The position numbers and the translations under genes are program-made. A stretch of DNA of 64,000 nt from Paracoccaceae bacterium (GTDB lineage Bacteria > Pseudomonadota > Alphaproteobacteria > Rhodobacterales > Rhodobacteraceae): assembly GCA_016938875.1 (NCBI GenBank), contig JAFGTV010000022.1:62001-126000 (forward strand), written 5' to 3'. This document shows positions 43,112 through 54,244 of the stretch, piece after piece (position 1 is the stretch's first letter; every line of letters begins with the position of its first letter). Under the pieces are notes generated by a model. It did not search any database, was not told the origin of the DNA, and was given only the letters and a program-made list of their open reading frames with translations.

Positions 43112-43255
43112 GGGCACGCTCTCCTTGTCGTGTATGGCATCGGGATTATCGAATGTCGGCTGGACGGTCCAGCGCCAAGCAGCCCCGGCGGGGCGCCTGG
43201 CCGCGGGAAACGGCCCATTGGGTCCGTTTCCCAAGAAGACGGGGGCGCGCGGCGC

Positions 43256-43978
43256 TCAGACCCGGCGAAAGGTCAGATAGTGGGGCGGCCGCCCCTCGCG
43301 CAGGGCCTTTTGTTCATAGCGGGTGGAAATCCAGTCGTCCCACGGCGCGCGCCAGTCGGCGGGGGTTTCGGCCAGCCACTCGAACCCCGCGCGGGGCACC
43401 TCGACCAGGGTCTGGCGCACGTAATCGGGAATATCTGTCGCCACCCGCAGGATCGCGCCGGGGCGCATCACCCGCGCCAGTGGCGCCAGATGTTCGGGCG
43501 TCACGAAGCGGCGGCGATGATGCCGCTTTTTCGGCCAGGGGTCGGGATAGAGCAGGAAGGCGCGCGCGATGCTGGCCGTGGGCAGCACGTCAAAGAGGTC
43601 ACGCACATCGCCGGGATGGACGGCGACATTGTCCACGCCCGCCGCGCGCAGCTTGCCCAACAGCATGGCGACGCCGTTTATGAACGGCTCGCACCCGATC
43701 AGGGCGACTTGGGGGTGGGTGGCCGCCTGGTGAACCATGTGTTCGCCACCGCCAAAGCCGATCTCCAGCCAGACCTCGCGCCCGGGAAACCGCGTAGCCA
43801 GGTCCAGCGGGGTGCGTTCGGGGTTCTCGTCCCACTCTACCGGGCCGGGCGAGAGCGCGGCCAGATCGGTATCCAGGTGATCCCGCTGGTTGCTGCGCAG
43901 GGTCTTGCCGTGGCGACGGCCGTAGAAATTGCGCCAGGCGCGCTGCGGGGGCTCGGGGGTGTCGGAGGTATCGCTCAT
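43256..43978 (-). CDS. trmB: tRNA (guanine-N7-)-methyltransferase
   Basis: NFYGRRHGKTLRSNQRDHLDTDL...WLEIGFGGGEHMVHQA...YPDPWPKKRHHRRRFV. Confidence 0.96.
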   Translation of the reverse strand: MSDTSDTPEPPQRAWRNFYGRRHGKTLRSNQRDHLDTDLAALSPGPVEWDENPERTPLDLATRFPGREVWLEIGFGGGEHMVHQAATHPQVALIGCEPFINGVAMLLGKLRAAGVDNVAVHPGDVRDLFDVLPTASIARAFLLYPDPWPKKRHHRRRFVTPEHLAPLARVMRPGAILRVATDIPDYVRQTLVEVPRAGFEWLAETPADWRAPWDDWISTRYEQKALREGRPPHYLTFRRV

Positions 43979-44121
43979 GCGCGGGGCCTTAGGCCGGGGC
44001 GGCGCGGGGGTCAAGACCGAGGGGCGCGCCGGGCGGGATGGCATGGCGGGCCGGGCCATCAGCCCGCACTGGCGGCAAGGGCGCCGGCAACCGGTTCGAG
44101 GGGGGGGCTGACCCCGCCCAA

Positions 44122-44161
44122 CGCAAAGGGGCGCGCACCTGCTGGTCCGCGCCCCCTTTGG
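44122..44161 (-). terminator. Possible terminator hairpin downstream of metK
   Basis: AAAGGGGCGCG ... CGCGCCCCCTTT; weak U-run. Confidence 0.45.
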
Positions 44162-44190
44162 GATATCAGGCCTCAGCCCAAGCCGGTTTG

Positions 44191-45342
<1,152 letters not shown>

Positions 45343-45348
45343 GGGAAG

Positions 45349-45394
45349 TGCTCCAATGGATTACCCCCGTCACGCCAGGAAGCCGTTGTGACGG
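45349..45394 (-). ncRNA. SAM/SAH riboswitch in metK leader
   Basis: Minus strand CCGTCACAACGGCTTCCTGGCGTGACGGGGGTAATCCATTGGAGCA immediately before metK; core matches the known SAM/SAH aptamer GUCACAACGGCUUCCUGGCGUGAC...CAUUGGAGCA. Confidence 0.93.
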
Positions 45395-45438
45395 TTCGAT
45401 CATCCGGACTTAAGCCCCACAGACCCCGGAATCAATGG

Positions 45439-46962
45439 CTATTTCCGGGCGCGGGCTGCGACCAATGCAGCCAGACCGGTCAACAGCACGACCAGCACCG
45501 GCAGATCGCCCCAGCGCGCGTAAGGGGTCTGCGCCAGTGCCGGGGGCAGCGGCGCGGTCAACTGACCGGCGGTGTTCAACGGCAGGCTGGCAGTGATGCG
45601 CCCGCGTGCGTCGATCACGGCCGACACGCCGGTATTGGCCGCGCGCAACAGCGGCAGGCCCTGCTCCACCGCGCGCATCCGTGCCAGCGCCAGATGCTGA
45701 AACGGGCCAGAGCGCGCGCCGAACCACGCGTCGTTGGTGATCTGCACCAGCCAGCGGGGACGCTCGGCGGTGCGCAGATCCTGGGGAAACACCGCCTCAT
45801 AGCAGATCAGCGGCAAGGCCAGCCCCAGGCGCGTCCCGAGATCCAGCAGTTGCGGGCCCGGACCGGCGGCGTAGCCGTAGATATCGCCGGCCGCCAGCCC
45901 GCTGATCCCCAGCCGCCCCAACAGCGGGGCAAAGGGGATGTATTCGCCAAAGGGCACCAGGTGATGCTTGTCATAGACCTGGCGGATCTGCCCACCCGGC
46001 CCGATCACGGCAAGGCTGTTATAGGTGCGCGGCCCCTCGCGGCGCTGAATGCCCAGAATGACGGGGATGCCCCCCGCCTCGGCCGCGATGACGCTGAGCG
46101 CCCCACCGGCGCGCTCCAGCAGATAGGGAACGGCGGTTTCAGGCCAGATGATCAGATCGGGCGCGGGATCAGAGGGCGCGGCGGTCAGGTCCAGTTGGCG
46201 GTTCCAAAAGACCGGCACCATGTCAGCGCGCCATTTCAGATGCTGCGCGGCATTGGGCTGGATCAGGCGGATATGGGGGGCCACGGGATCGACCGGCATC
46301 GGCACCGCCAGGCGCAGCGCCCCCCACAGCCCCGCCCCGGTCACGACAACCGCGGCCCCCGCCAGGCCCAGCGCGCGCAGCGGTCCACGCCCCGGCGCCA
46401 GAACGATCGGCAGCGCGGCCAGCAGCGTCGTCATCAGTGTCAGCCCGTTCGCCCCGATCAGCGCGCCCAGCTGCATCTGCGGCGCGCCGATCCAGATATG
46501 CCCCGGCAACGCCCAGGCGAAACCAGTCAGCAGATAGCCGCGCGCCAGTTCCACCGCCGCCAGCGCCACGGCAAAGGCCAGCGCCCGGCTGCGCGCCCCC
46601 TGCCCCGCCCATCCGGCAAAAGCCCCCGCCAAGCCCCAGAAAAGCGCCAATCCCCCCGCCAGCCCGATCAGCGCAAAGGGGGCCATCCAGCCTGTGCTGG
46701 CAACATCCACGAGAAAAGGCTCGACGATCCACGACAGCGCCAGCGCGAACTGTCCCGCGCCCCCCGCCCAGGCGATGCGCGCCGCGGCCCAGGGCGTCGG
46801 CGCGCGCGACACCAGCCACACCAACCCGCCAAGCGCCACCAGCGCAACCGGCCACAGCGCGAACGGCGCCTGGCCCAGCGCCATCAGCAGGCCCAGCCCG
46901 AAACCGATCACCGCAGGACGGCCAAGCCCCCGCACCAGGCGGGCCAGCGGGCGCGCGGCCAT
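45439..46962 (-). CDS. lnt: Apolipoprotein N-acyltransferase
   Basis: RLIQPNAAQHLKW...IIWPETAVPYLLE...DKHHLVPFGEYIPF...ICYEAVFP...QITNDAWFG. Confidence 0.96.
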   Translation of the reverse strand: MAARPLARLVRGLGRPAVIGFGLGLLMALGQAPFALWPVALVALGGLVWLVSRAPTPWAAARIAWAGGAGQFALALSWIVEPFLVDVASTGWMAPFALIGLAGGLALFWGLAGAFAGWAGQGARSRALAFAVALAAVELARGYLLTGFAWALPGHIWIGAPQMQLGALIGANGLTLMTTLLAALPIVLAPGRGPLRALGLAGAAVVVTGAGLWGALRLAVPMPVDPVAPHIRLIQPNAAQHLKWRADMVPVFWNRQLDLTAAPSDPAPDLIIWPETAVPYLLERAGGALSVIAAEAGGIPVILGIQRREGPRTYNSLAVIGPGGQIRQVYDKHHLVPFGEYIPFAPLLGRLGISGLAAGDIYGYAAGPGPQLLDLGTRLGLALPLICYEAVFPQDLRTAERPRWLVQITNDAWFGARSGPFQHLALARMRAVEQGLPLLRAANTGVSAVIDARGRITASLPLNTAGQLTAPLPPALAQTPYARWGDLPVLVVLLTGLAALVAARARK

Positions 46963-46966
46963 GGGG

Positions 46967-47854
46967 TCAGGCGTCCCCGGCGACGGGCATGCGCACACGC
47001 AAACGCTTGATGCGGCGGGGGTCGGCGTCGATCACTTCGAACTCGGCGCCGCTATCGTGGCGGATCACCTCGCCGCGCGCGGGCACCCGGCCGATCATCA
47101 TGAAGAGCAGCCCACCCAAGGTGTCGACCTCTTCCTCATCCTCGCCCTCGGCCAGTTTCAGACCGATCTCGGCCTCGAAGGCATCCAGCGGGGCACGCGC
47201 CTGCACCAGGAAAACGCCGGGTTTTTCAACCGACCACAGGCTGCCCTCGGCAATGTCGTGTTCATCCTCGATCTCGCCCACGACCTGTTCAATCAGATCC
47301 TCGATCGTCACCAGGCCATCGACCCCGCCATATTCGTCGATCACCAGGGCCATGTGCATGCGCTGGGTCTGCATCTTTTGCAACAGCACCCCGATCGGCA
47401 TCGAGGGCGGTGCATAAAGCAGCGGGCGGATCATCTCCTTGAGCGAGAATTCCGTGCCCTTGCCGTTGAACCCGTGGCGCAGCGCGAAATCCTTTAGATG
47501 GATCAGGCCCACGGGCGTATCCAGCGTGCCGTCATAGACCGGCAGGCGCGTCAGACCGGATTCGCGGAACACCTGCACCAGGTCATCCTTGCTGATGTCC
47601 AGTGGCACGGCCTCGATCTCGGCCTTGGGGATGGCGACATCCTCGACCCGCATCCGGCTGAGATTGCCGATGCCAAACGAAAGCGTCGCGCCCCCATTGG
47701 TGGCCGCCGTTTCCGCATCGCCTTCAGAATGGTCGGCCCCGGTGGGCATGATCGCCGCAACGAAACGGCCGAACAGGCCGCGGTTTTCAAGTGTGTCCGT
47801 GTCAAGCGCGCCCTGCGCGGCACTAGACGATCCGTCAGTCTCGTCGCCCATCAA
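46967..47854 (-). CDS. CorC/HlyC family transporter (CBS domains)
   Basis: MRVEDVAIPKAEIEAVPLDISKDDLVQVFRESGLTRLPVYDGTLDTPVGLIHLKD...VIDEYGGVDGLVTIEDLIEQVVGEIEDEHD. Confidence 0.95.
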   Translation of the reverse strand: MMGDETDGSSSAAQGALDTDTLENRGLFGRFVAAIMPTGADHSEGDAETAATNGGATLSFGIGNLSRMRVEDVAIPKAEIEAVPLDISKDDLVQVFRESGLTRLPVYDGTLDTPVGLIHLKDFALRHGFNGKGTEFSLKEMIRPLLYAPPSMPIGVLLQKMQTQRMHMALVIDEYGGVDGLVTIEDLIEQVVGEIEDEHDIAEGSLWSVEKPGVFLVQARAPLDAFEAEIGLKLAEGEDEEEVDTLGGLLFMMIGRVPARGEVIRHDSGAEFEVIDADPRRIKRLRVRMPVAGDA

Positions 47855-47885
47855 TCCTTACCAAAAACCCCGGGCTCTGGACCCG

Positions 47886-48389
47886 TCACTCGCCATATGG
47901 GTCCGCCAGACCCATCTTTGCAAGTATTTCCACCTCTACCCCCTCCATCAGGGCGGCATCTTTCGGCCGGATGTGGTCATAGCCCAACAGGTGCAGGCAG
48001 CCATGCACCATCAGGTGGGTGACGTGATCGGCCATCGGTTTGTCCTGCTCGGCGGCCTCACGCGCGCATGTCTCATAGGCGATGGCGATATCGCCCAGCT
48101 CTTGTGGCATGCCCGGCAACGGGGGCTCTGGCGGCAGGGGGGCGGCGCCGTCGGTGTCGGCGGCCAGATCGTCGGCGGGCCAGGACAGCACGTTGGTCGG
48201 CACGGGCTTGGCGCGGAACTGGCCATTCAGCTCGGCGATGCGGGCGTCGTCACAGGCCAGCACGGCGACCTCGTGCCCCTCGGGGTCCAGACCCAGATGC
48301 AAAAGGGTCGCATCACAGGCAGCCTGGGCCAGGTCGTCCAGACCGGCAGCCTGCCAACGGGGATCTTCAAAGAGAATCTCGACGCTCAT
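47886..48389 (-). CDS. ybeY: rRNA maturation RNase YbeY
   Basis: NVLSWPADD...LGDIAIAYETC...HLMVHGCLHLLGYDH. Confidence 0.96.
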   Translation of the reverse strand: MSVEILFEDPRWQAAGLDDLAQAACDATLLHLGLDPEGHEVAVLACDDARIAELNGQFRAKPVPTNVLSWPADDLAADTDGAAPLPPEPPLPGMPQELGDIAIAYETCAREAAEQDKPMADHVTHLMVHGCLHLLGYDHIRPKDAALMEGVEVEILAKMGLADPYGE

Positions 48390-48445
48390 GGCGCGCGGTT
48401 TAGCCCGGTTCGGCCCGCGGGGTAAGGGCACATGTGGTGCCGCCC

Positions 48446-49516
48446 CTAGCCGACCGTTTCCGCCGCGTCATAGGCCTCGATGATGCGGGCCACCAGCGGA
48501 TGACGCACGACGTCCTTGGCGGTGAAATAGTTGAACGCGATCCTGTCGATACCGGTCAACAGCCGTTCGGCATCGGCCAGCCCGCTGGACACCCCGCGCG
48601 GCAGGTCGACCTGGGTGCGGTCGCCGGTGATCACCATGCGCGAGCCTTCGCCCAGGCGGGTCAGAAACATCTTCATCTGCATGGTGGTGGCATTCTGCGC
48701 CTCGTCCAGCACGACAAAGGCATTGGCCAGCGTGCGCCCGCGCATAAAGGCCAAGGGCGCGATCTCGATGCGCTTTTCCTCCATCAGCTTGGCAACCTGC
48801 TTGCCCGGCAGAAAATCGTTCAGCGCGTCGTAAAGCGGCTGCATGTAGGGATCGACCTTTTCCTTCATGTCGCCGGGCAGGAAACCCAGCCGCTCGCCCG
48901 CCTCGACGGCGGGGCGGGACAGGATGATCCGGTCGACATGGCCGCCGATGAACATGTTCACCGCGACCGCGACCGCCAGATAGGTCTTGCCGGTGCCCGC
49001 AGGCCCGATGCCAAAGGCCAGTTCGTTTTCATAAAGCGCGCGGACATAGGCCTTTTGCGCCTCGGTGCGCGGCTCGACCAGCTTTTTGCGGGTATGGATC
49101 TCGACCCGACCGCCCTGGAACATCTCCAGCTGATCACCGTCGCGCGCGCCAGTGCCATCGGCCGAATTGCCCAGCCGGATCGCCCCGTCGATATCGCCCG
49201 CCTCCATCCCCTTGCCACCCTCAAGCCGGGCATAGAGCTGTTGCAGAACCATCGCCGCCTGGGCGCGCGGCCCAGCCTCGCCCACGATGGCCAACTGGTT
49301 GCCGCGACGCAGGATATGGACCCCCAGCTTATGCTCGATCTGGGCCAGGTTGCGGTCAAACTCGCCGCACAGGTCGATCAAAAGGCGATTGTCGGCAAAC
49401 TCCAGAAGCGTCTCGTGGAGGTCATCCGAATTGGGCGGGGGGGTCAGGGCGCTGAGGACCAAAAACGACTCCGTCGCTGAAAGACTACATAGATATGGTG
49501 CAGGTCGCCCCGTCAA
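48446..49516 (-). CDS. PhoH family protein (exact start uncertain)
   Basis: FGIGPAGTGKTYLAVAVAV...LSRPAVEAGERLGFLPGDMKEKVDPYMQPLYDAL...VVLDEAQNATTMQMKMFLTRLGEGSRMVITGD. Confidence 0.95.
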   Translation of the reverse strand: MTGRPAPYLCSLSATESFLVLSALTPPPNSDDLHETLLEFADNRLLIDLCGEFDRNLAQIEHKLGVHILRRGNQLAIVGEAGPRAQAAMVLQQLYARLEGGKGMEAGDIDGAIRLGNSADGTGARDGDQLEMFQGGRVEIHTRKKLVEPRTEAQKAYVRALYENELAFGIGPAGTGKTYLAVAVAVNMFIGGHVDRIILSRPAVEAGERLGFLPGDMKEKVDPYMQPLYDALNDFLPGKQVAKLMEEKRIEIAPLAFMRGRTLANAFVVLDEAQNATTMQMKMFLTRLGEGSRMVITGDRTQVDLPRGVSSGLADAERLLTGIDRIAFNYFTAKDVVRHPLVARIIEAYDAAETVG

Positions 49517-49554
49517 ACCGCAAGCAATTGCTGCATGCCGTTACACGATTGATA

Positions 49555-49588
49555 CAAAAAAGACCGCCGGGCGGGGCCGCGGCGGTCA
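49555..49588 (-). terminator. Rho-independent terminator of the lipoprotein/OmpA gene pair
   Basis: GACCGCCG/CGGCGGTC stem with six-U tract on minus strand. Confidence 0.8.
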
Positions 49589-49614
49589 TCGTTTGTGCAG
49601 CGCGGATGGCGCGA

Positions 49615-49914
49615 TCAGATCACATCGGCCACGGTCGAGCCCGACTTGAATGGACCCACGACGGTATTCGGCGGGGCAACGCCAGAGCACACCGGCTTGC
49701 CGTTTCGGTCCAGACGCTGCGAAAGATACCCCTCGACGCCGTCGTCGATGATCCAGTGATCGCAGCCGTTGGGATCGACCCAGATCCCCGCCTTGAGCTG
49801 GCTCAGATCCTTGGCGTCGAACCCGCGATCCACCGTCTTGTCGCCGTTATACCCCTCGCAACCCGCCAGCGACATGGCCAGTGCTGCGATCCAGAGTGCC
49901 CCGGTGCTTTTCAT
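49615..49914 (-). CDS. Small lipoprotein with IWVDPxGCxHW module
   Basis: MKSTGALWIAALAMSLAGCEGYNGDK... lipobox LAGC; KAGIWVDPNGCDHWIIDDGVEGYLSQRLDRNGKPVC. Confidence 0.82.
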   Translation of the reverse strand: MKSTGALWIAALAMSLAGCEGYNGDKTVDRGFDAKDLSQLKAGIWVDPNGCDHWIIDDGVEGYLSQRLDRNGKPVCSGVAPPNTVVGPFKSGSTVADVI

Positions 49915-49924
49915 GTCATGCCCC

Positions 49925-50497
49925 TCAGCGGATACAGATGATTTCGACGCGGCGATTCTGCTGCATGCCCGCCGCCGTCCGGTTCGACGCCAGCGGCTTG
50001 CGCTCGCCATAGCCGCGCACATCCGAGATGCGCGCCCCGGCCTGCCGGGCGATACCGGCCACCGCATTGGCGCGCCGCAGCGACAGCGCCAGGTTGTAGG
50101 CGTCGCTGGCCCGGCTGTCGGTATGGCCCTCGATGACATAGGCGCGCGCGGTATTGGTGCGGAAAAACTGCTGCAACCGGGCGCGGCCCTGGGCGGTGAT
50201 CGCCGCACTGTCGGTGGCGAAAAGCTGATCGGAATTCATCACACCGCAGGTGTTACCGCGATGGCAGACCGGGATGCCCTCGCGGCTGACATTGGGGGTC
50301 ATGTACCCCTCCCAGCCGTCATCCATCACCCAGTGTTCGCAACCATCCGGATCGACCCAGATCGTGGGCACATAGCGTTCGCCCCGAACCGCCTTTTGCT
50401 CGGCCAGGGCCGCGTCGGCGCCCAGCGACACCGCGCCCACAGCCAGGGCCGCCGCCCCAAGAACCACCCGCGCCCCTTTGAAAGTCCCTGAATTCAT
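49925..50497 (-). CDS. OmpA family protein with N-terminal IWVDPxGCxHW module
   Basis: Signal peptide; TIWVDPDGCEHWVMDDGWEGYMTPNVSREGIPVCHR; OmpA motif VIEGHTDSRASDAYNLALSLRRANAV. Confidence 0.93.
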   Translation of the reverse strand: MNSGTFKGARVVLGAAALAVGAVSLGADAALAEQKAVRGERYVPTIWVDPDGCEHWVMDDGWEGYMTPNVSREGIPVCHRGNTCGVMNSDQLFATDSAAITAQGRARLQQFFRTNTARAYVIEGHTDSRASDAYNLALSLRRANAVAGIARQAGARISDVRGYGERKPLASNRTAAGMQQNRRVEIICIR

Positions 50498-50666
50498 CAC
50501 CCGCACCCTCGTAACGAACACGGCAGGGTCCAGGAAACCCTCCGCCCCCACCACATGATGGCGAAACATTAGCAACTCTGGGCAGGTTGTGAAGAAAGTT
50601 CTGCCCCGGTTCGCAGCAATTTGGGAAACAGTGACCTGGCCAAACCGGGAACTGTTGCGCCATTCG

Positions 50667-52010
50667 CTAGGCGGGCGCATCCTGTCCAGCCACCAGTTGC
50701 CCGGCCAGCGAGTTGCGTTCGGTCCCGGTGATCTGAACCTGGGCGACCCGGCCCAGCCACTCGGGCCCGGCCTGGACATGGACCGCATGCAGGTGATCGG
50801 ATTTTCCGACCATCTGCCCCGGCATCCGGCCCGGCTTTTCGAACAGAACCCCCACGGTGCGCCCCACCATGGCCTCTTGGGTGGCCGTCTGCTGGGCGCT
50901 CAGCAACGCCTGAAGCCGCGCCAGGCGGTCTGATTTCACATCTTCGGGCAGTTGGTCGCGCTCGGCGGCGGGGGTACCGGGGCGGGTGGAATACTTGAAC
51001 GAATAACACTGCCCGTAGCCCACCGCGCGCACCAGGTCGAGGGTGGCCTCGAAATCCTCATCGCTCTCGCCCGGAAAACCGACGATGAAATCGCCCGAAA
51101 TCAGGATATCGGGGCGCGCCGCGCGGATCCGGTCGATCAGGCGCAGATAGTCCTGCGCGGTATGCTGGCGGTTCATCGCCTTGAGCACCCGGTCGCTGCC
51201 CGACTGCACCGGCAGGTGCAGATAGGGCATCAGTTCGGGGCAATCGCCATGGGCGGCGATCAGGTCGTCCTCCATGTCGTTGGGATGCGAGGTCGTATAG
51301 CGGATCCGCTTCAGCCCCTCGATCCGGGCCATTTGGCGGATCAGCCGCGCCAGCCCCCAATCGGCCCCGTCCGGCCCGGCCCCGTGATAGGCGTTGACGT
51401 TCTGGCCCAGCAACGTGATCTCGGCCACGCCGCGGGCGACCAGATCGCGCGCCTCGTCCAGCACGCGGGCGGCAGGGCGGCTGACCTCGGCGCCACGGGT
51501 ATAGGGCACGACGCAGAACGCACAGAACTTGTCGCAGCCTTCCTGCACGGTCAAAAAGGCCGCCGGGCCACGGCGCGCCTTGGGCCGCGCGGCCAGCTTG
51601 TCGAACTTGTCCTCTTCGGGGAAATCGGTGTCCAACGCCCGCTCGCCGGCGCGTACGCGGGCCTCCAGGTCGGGCAGGCGGTGATAGCTTTGCGGGCCGA
51701 CCACCAGGTCCACCGCAGGCTGGCGGCGCAGGATCTCTGCCCCCTCGGCCTGGGCGACGCAGCCCGTCACCCCGATCCTGAGCGCGGGGTTGTCGAGCTT
51801 CAGCCCCTTGAGCCGCCCCAGTTCCGAATAGACCTTTTCAGCCGCCTTTTCCCGGATGTGGCAGGTGTTGAGCAGGATCATATCCGCGCCCTCGGGGGTG
51901 TCGGTCGTGACATAGCCCGACCCGCCCAGCGCCTCGGCCATGCGTTCGCTGTCATAGACGTTCATCTGACAGCCGTAGGTTTTGATAAACAGCTTTTTCG
52001 GCGTGGTCAT
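50667..52010 (-). CDS. miaB: tRNA-2-methylthio-N6-dimethylallyladenosine synthase
   Basis: [33 protein letters not shown]...[26 protein letters not shown]. Confidence 0.97.
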   Translation of the reverse strand: MTTPKKLFIKTYGCQMNVYDSERMAEALGGSGYVTTDTPEGADMILLNTCHIREKAAEKVYSELGRLKGLKLDNPALRIGVTGCVAQAEGAEILRRQPAVDLVVGPQSYHRLPDLEARVRAGERALDTDFPEEDKFDKLAARPKARRGPAAFLTVQEGCDKFCAFCVVPYTRGAEVSRPAARVLDEARDLVARGVAEITLLGQNVNAYHGAGPDGADWGLARLIRQMARIEGLKRIRYTTSHPNDMEDDLIAAHGDCPELMPYLHLPVQSGSDRVLKAMNRQHTAQDYLRLIDRIRAARPDILISGDFIVGFPGESDEDFEATLDLVRAVGYGQCYSFKYSTRPGTPAAERDQLPEDVKSDRLARLQALLSAQQTATQEAMVGRTVGVLFEKPGRMPGQMVGKSDHLHAVHVQAGPEWLGRVAQVQITGTERNSLAGQLVAGQDAPA

Positions 52011-52138
52011 GGCGTGCGTGTGTCCCGGGGATATGGGGCGGGTTCCTACACAATGCGCGCGCGTCCCGCAACGCTTGCATCGGGGGGGCAATTGTCGGAC
52101 CTTGCGCCGGGCAGGACGCGACAACAAGGGCAACAGCA

Positions 52139-53016
52139 TGACGCCGCAGCGCTACGACGGGTTGGCAGAGTTCCTGGACCGGGGCAAAACGGCCCTGGCC
52201 AAGGGGCCGGTCGCGCTGGTCATGGTCGAGGATCTGACCGAGGTCGACACCACGATCCGCCACCAGGCGCAGCTTGGCTTTCCCACCATCGTGGTCTTTG
52301 CCCCCGACGCGCTGGAGCTGCCCGACGACCTGGCCGCCCGGGTCCACCGGGTGCGCCATGATACCAAGGCCGACAACGCCGTGCCCAATGCGGTCAACGC
52401 CCTGATCGCGGCGGCACCCGGGGTGTGGTTTTCCTACTGCTACAACGCCGAATACCTGTTCTATCCGTTCTGCGAAACACGCAGCATCGGCGAAATGCTG
52501 GCCTTTCACGCCGAGGAACGGCGCGATGCGATGCTGTGCTATGTGATCGACCTTTACGCCGGCGACCTGGACCGGTTTCCCGACGCGGTATCGCTGGAAA
52601 CCGCGATGATCGACCGCTCGGGCTATTACGCGCTGGCCCGACCCGACCCGGCCAATGGCAACCACCCCTTTGAACGGCAACTGGATTTCCACGGCGGGCT
52701 GCGCTGGCGGTTCGAGGAACACATCCCCAAGGCAAGCCGTCGCATCGACCGGATCGGGCTGTTCCGGGCCAAACCGGGGCTGCGCCTGCTGGAGGGGCAC
52801 CAGTTCAACGACCCCGAATACAACACCTATTCCTGTCCCTGGCATCACAACCTGACGGCGGCGATCTGTTCGTTCCGCACCGCCAAGGCGCTGAAGACCA
52901 ACGCGGGCTCGATGTTCGATATCCATGATTTCAAGTGGCACAACTCGGTGCGGTTCGACTGGAGCTCGCAGCAATTGATGAATCTGGGGCTGATGGAGCC
53001 GGGTCAGTGGTTCTGA
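52139..53016 (+). CDS. Conserved protein of unknown function (possible GT2-like)
   Basis: [54 protein letters not shown]...; 292 aa, good codon structure. Confidence 0.75.
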
Positions 53017-53041
53017 ACGCCCCCCGAACAAGGCCGATCAC

Positions 53042-53647
53042 ATGAAAATCGAACGTCGGGAATGGATCGTTTTCTGGTTTACCGCCGCCTATATCGGGGG
53101 CTTTGCCGCCTGGTTCTTCTCGCAGGGGAATTACGAGTTCATCTGGTATGTGCTGACCATGCTGGGGATGATCGCGCTGGCCGCGCGGGGCCTGCGCAAG
53201 GCCGAGTTCCCCACCGCGCTACTCTGGGCGCTCAGCCTGTGGGGATTGGCGCACATGGCCGGGGGCGGTGTGCCCGTGGGCGACGGGGTGCTGTATTCCT
53301 GGGTAATCTGGCCCATTGTCGGCAGCGGCGAGATGACAATCCTGAAATACGACCAGGTGGTGCATGCCTATGGCTTTGGCGTGACGGCCTGGATGCTGTG
53401 GCATCTGATGGTGCGCCACTTCCCCGCCACGGCGGGCAGTTGGACCGCGCTGACCTATCCGGCGTTCGGTGCGATGGGCCTGGGCGCGCTGAACGAGATC
53501 ATCGAGTTCATCGCGGTGCTTTCTGTGCCCGACACCAATGTGGGGGGCTACTACAACACCGCGCTGGACCTGGTGGCCAACGCCACGGGCGCCACCATTG
53601 CCGTCTTGCTGATCGCGCTGTTGCGGCGCGGCGCCAGGGCGGGCTAG
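53042..53647 (+). CDS. DUF2238 (YjdF-like) membrane protein
   Basis: YDQVVHAYGFGVTAWMLWHLM...GLGALNEIIEFIAVL...VGGYYNTALDLVANATGA. Confidence 0.88.
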   Translation: MKIERREWIVFWFTAAYIGGFAAWFFSQGNYEFIWYVLTMLGMIALAARGLRKAEFPTALLWALSLWGLAHMAGGGVPVGDGVLYSWVIWPIVGSGEMTILKYDQVVHAYGFGVTAWMLWHLMVRHFPATAGSWTALTYPAFGAMGLGALNEIIEFIAVLSVPDTNVGGYYNTALDLVANATGATIAVLLIALLRRGARAG

Positions 53648-53651
53648 CGGG

Positions 53652-54092
53652 TCAGGCCCGGCGCAGCCGGATCACGACCTCGACCTTTGAAATAAGCGCG
53701 CCGTCGGGGGCCTTGGGCAGCTTGGCAATCTCCAGCTCGTCGGCGGGGGCGTCGGTCAGGACGCCCTCATCCTCCCAAAAGAAATGGGGGTGATCGTCGA
53801 CGCGCGTGTCGAAATAGCTCTTGGAGCCGTCGACCATGACCTCTTGCATCAGCCCGGCATCGCAAAATGCGCGCAGGGTGTTGTAGACGGTCGCCAGCGA
53901 CACCTTTTCCCCGGACCCACAGGACGCGGCATACAGGCTCTCGGCCGTGACGTGACGATCCTTGCCATCGCCGATCAACAGGTTGGCAAGACTGACGCGC
54001 TGACGTGTCGGACGAAGACCACCCTTGGACAACCAACGGCTGCTGCGGTCCACCATGTCAGGACGAACGGGGGTTTCTGGTTTTTGTGCCAT
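53652..54092 (-). CDS. irr: Fur family transcriptional regulator Irr
   Basis: LRPTRQRVSLANLLIGDGKDRHVTAESLYAAS...VSLATVYNTLRAFCDAGLM...FDTRVDDHPHFFWEDEG; divergent from fabA. Confidence 0.92.
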   Translation of the reverse strand: MAQKPETPVRPDMVDRSSRWLSKGGLRPTRQRVSLANLLIGDGKDRHVTAESLYAASCGSGEKVSLATVYNTLRAFCDAGLMQEVMVDGSKSYFDTRVDDHPHFFWEDEGVLTDAPADELEIAKLPKAPDGALISKVEVVIRLRRA

Positions 54093-54244
54093 AGCCCCTA
54101 TATGGTCCCCCGCAGTTCGGAATTCAAATAATATTGAGTCGCAGCGACGGTTTGGCGCGGCAACGCGGCGCTATTGCCACTTTGCGAGGGGCGGTGCTAA
54201 AGGGGCGGAACAAAAAACGCCGATCCCAGGGGGGCACCTGACGC

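Noticed and set aside
54093-54244. Possible Irr/iron box in the irr-fabA divergent region
   Set aside because: No sequence close enough to a known iron-control element by eye
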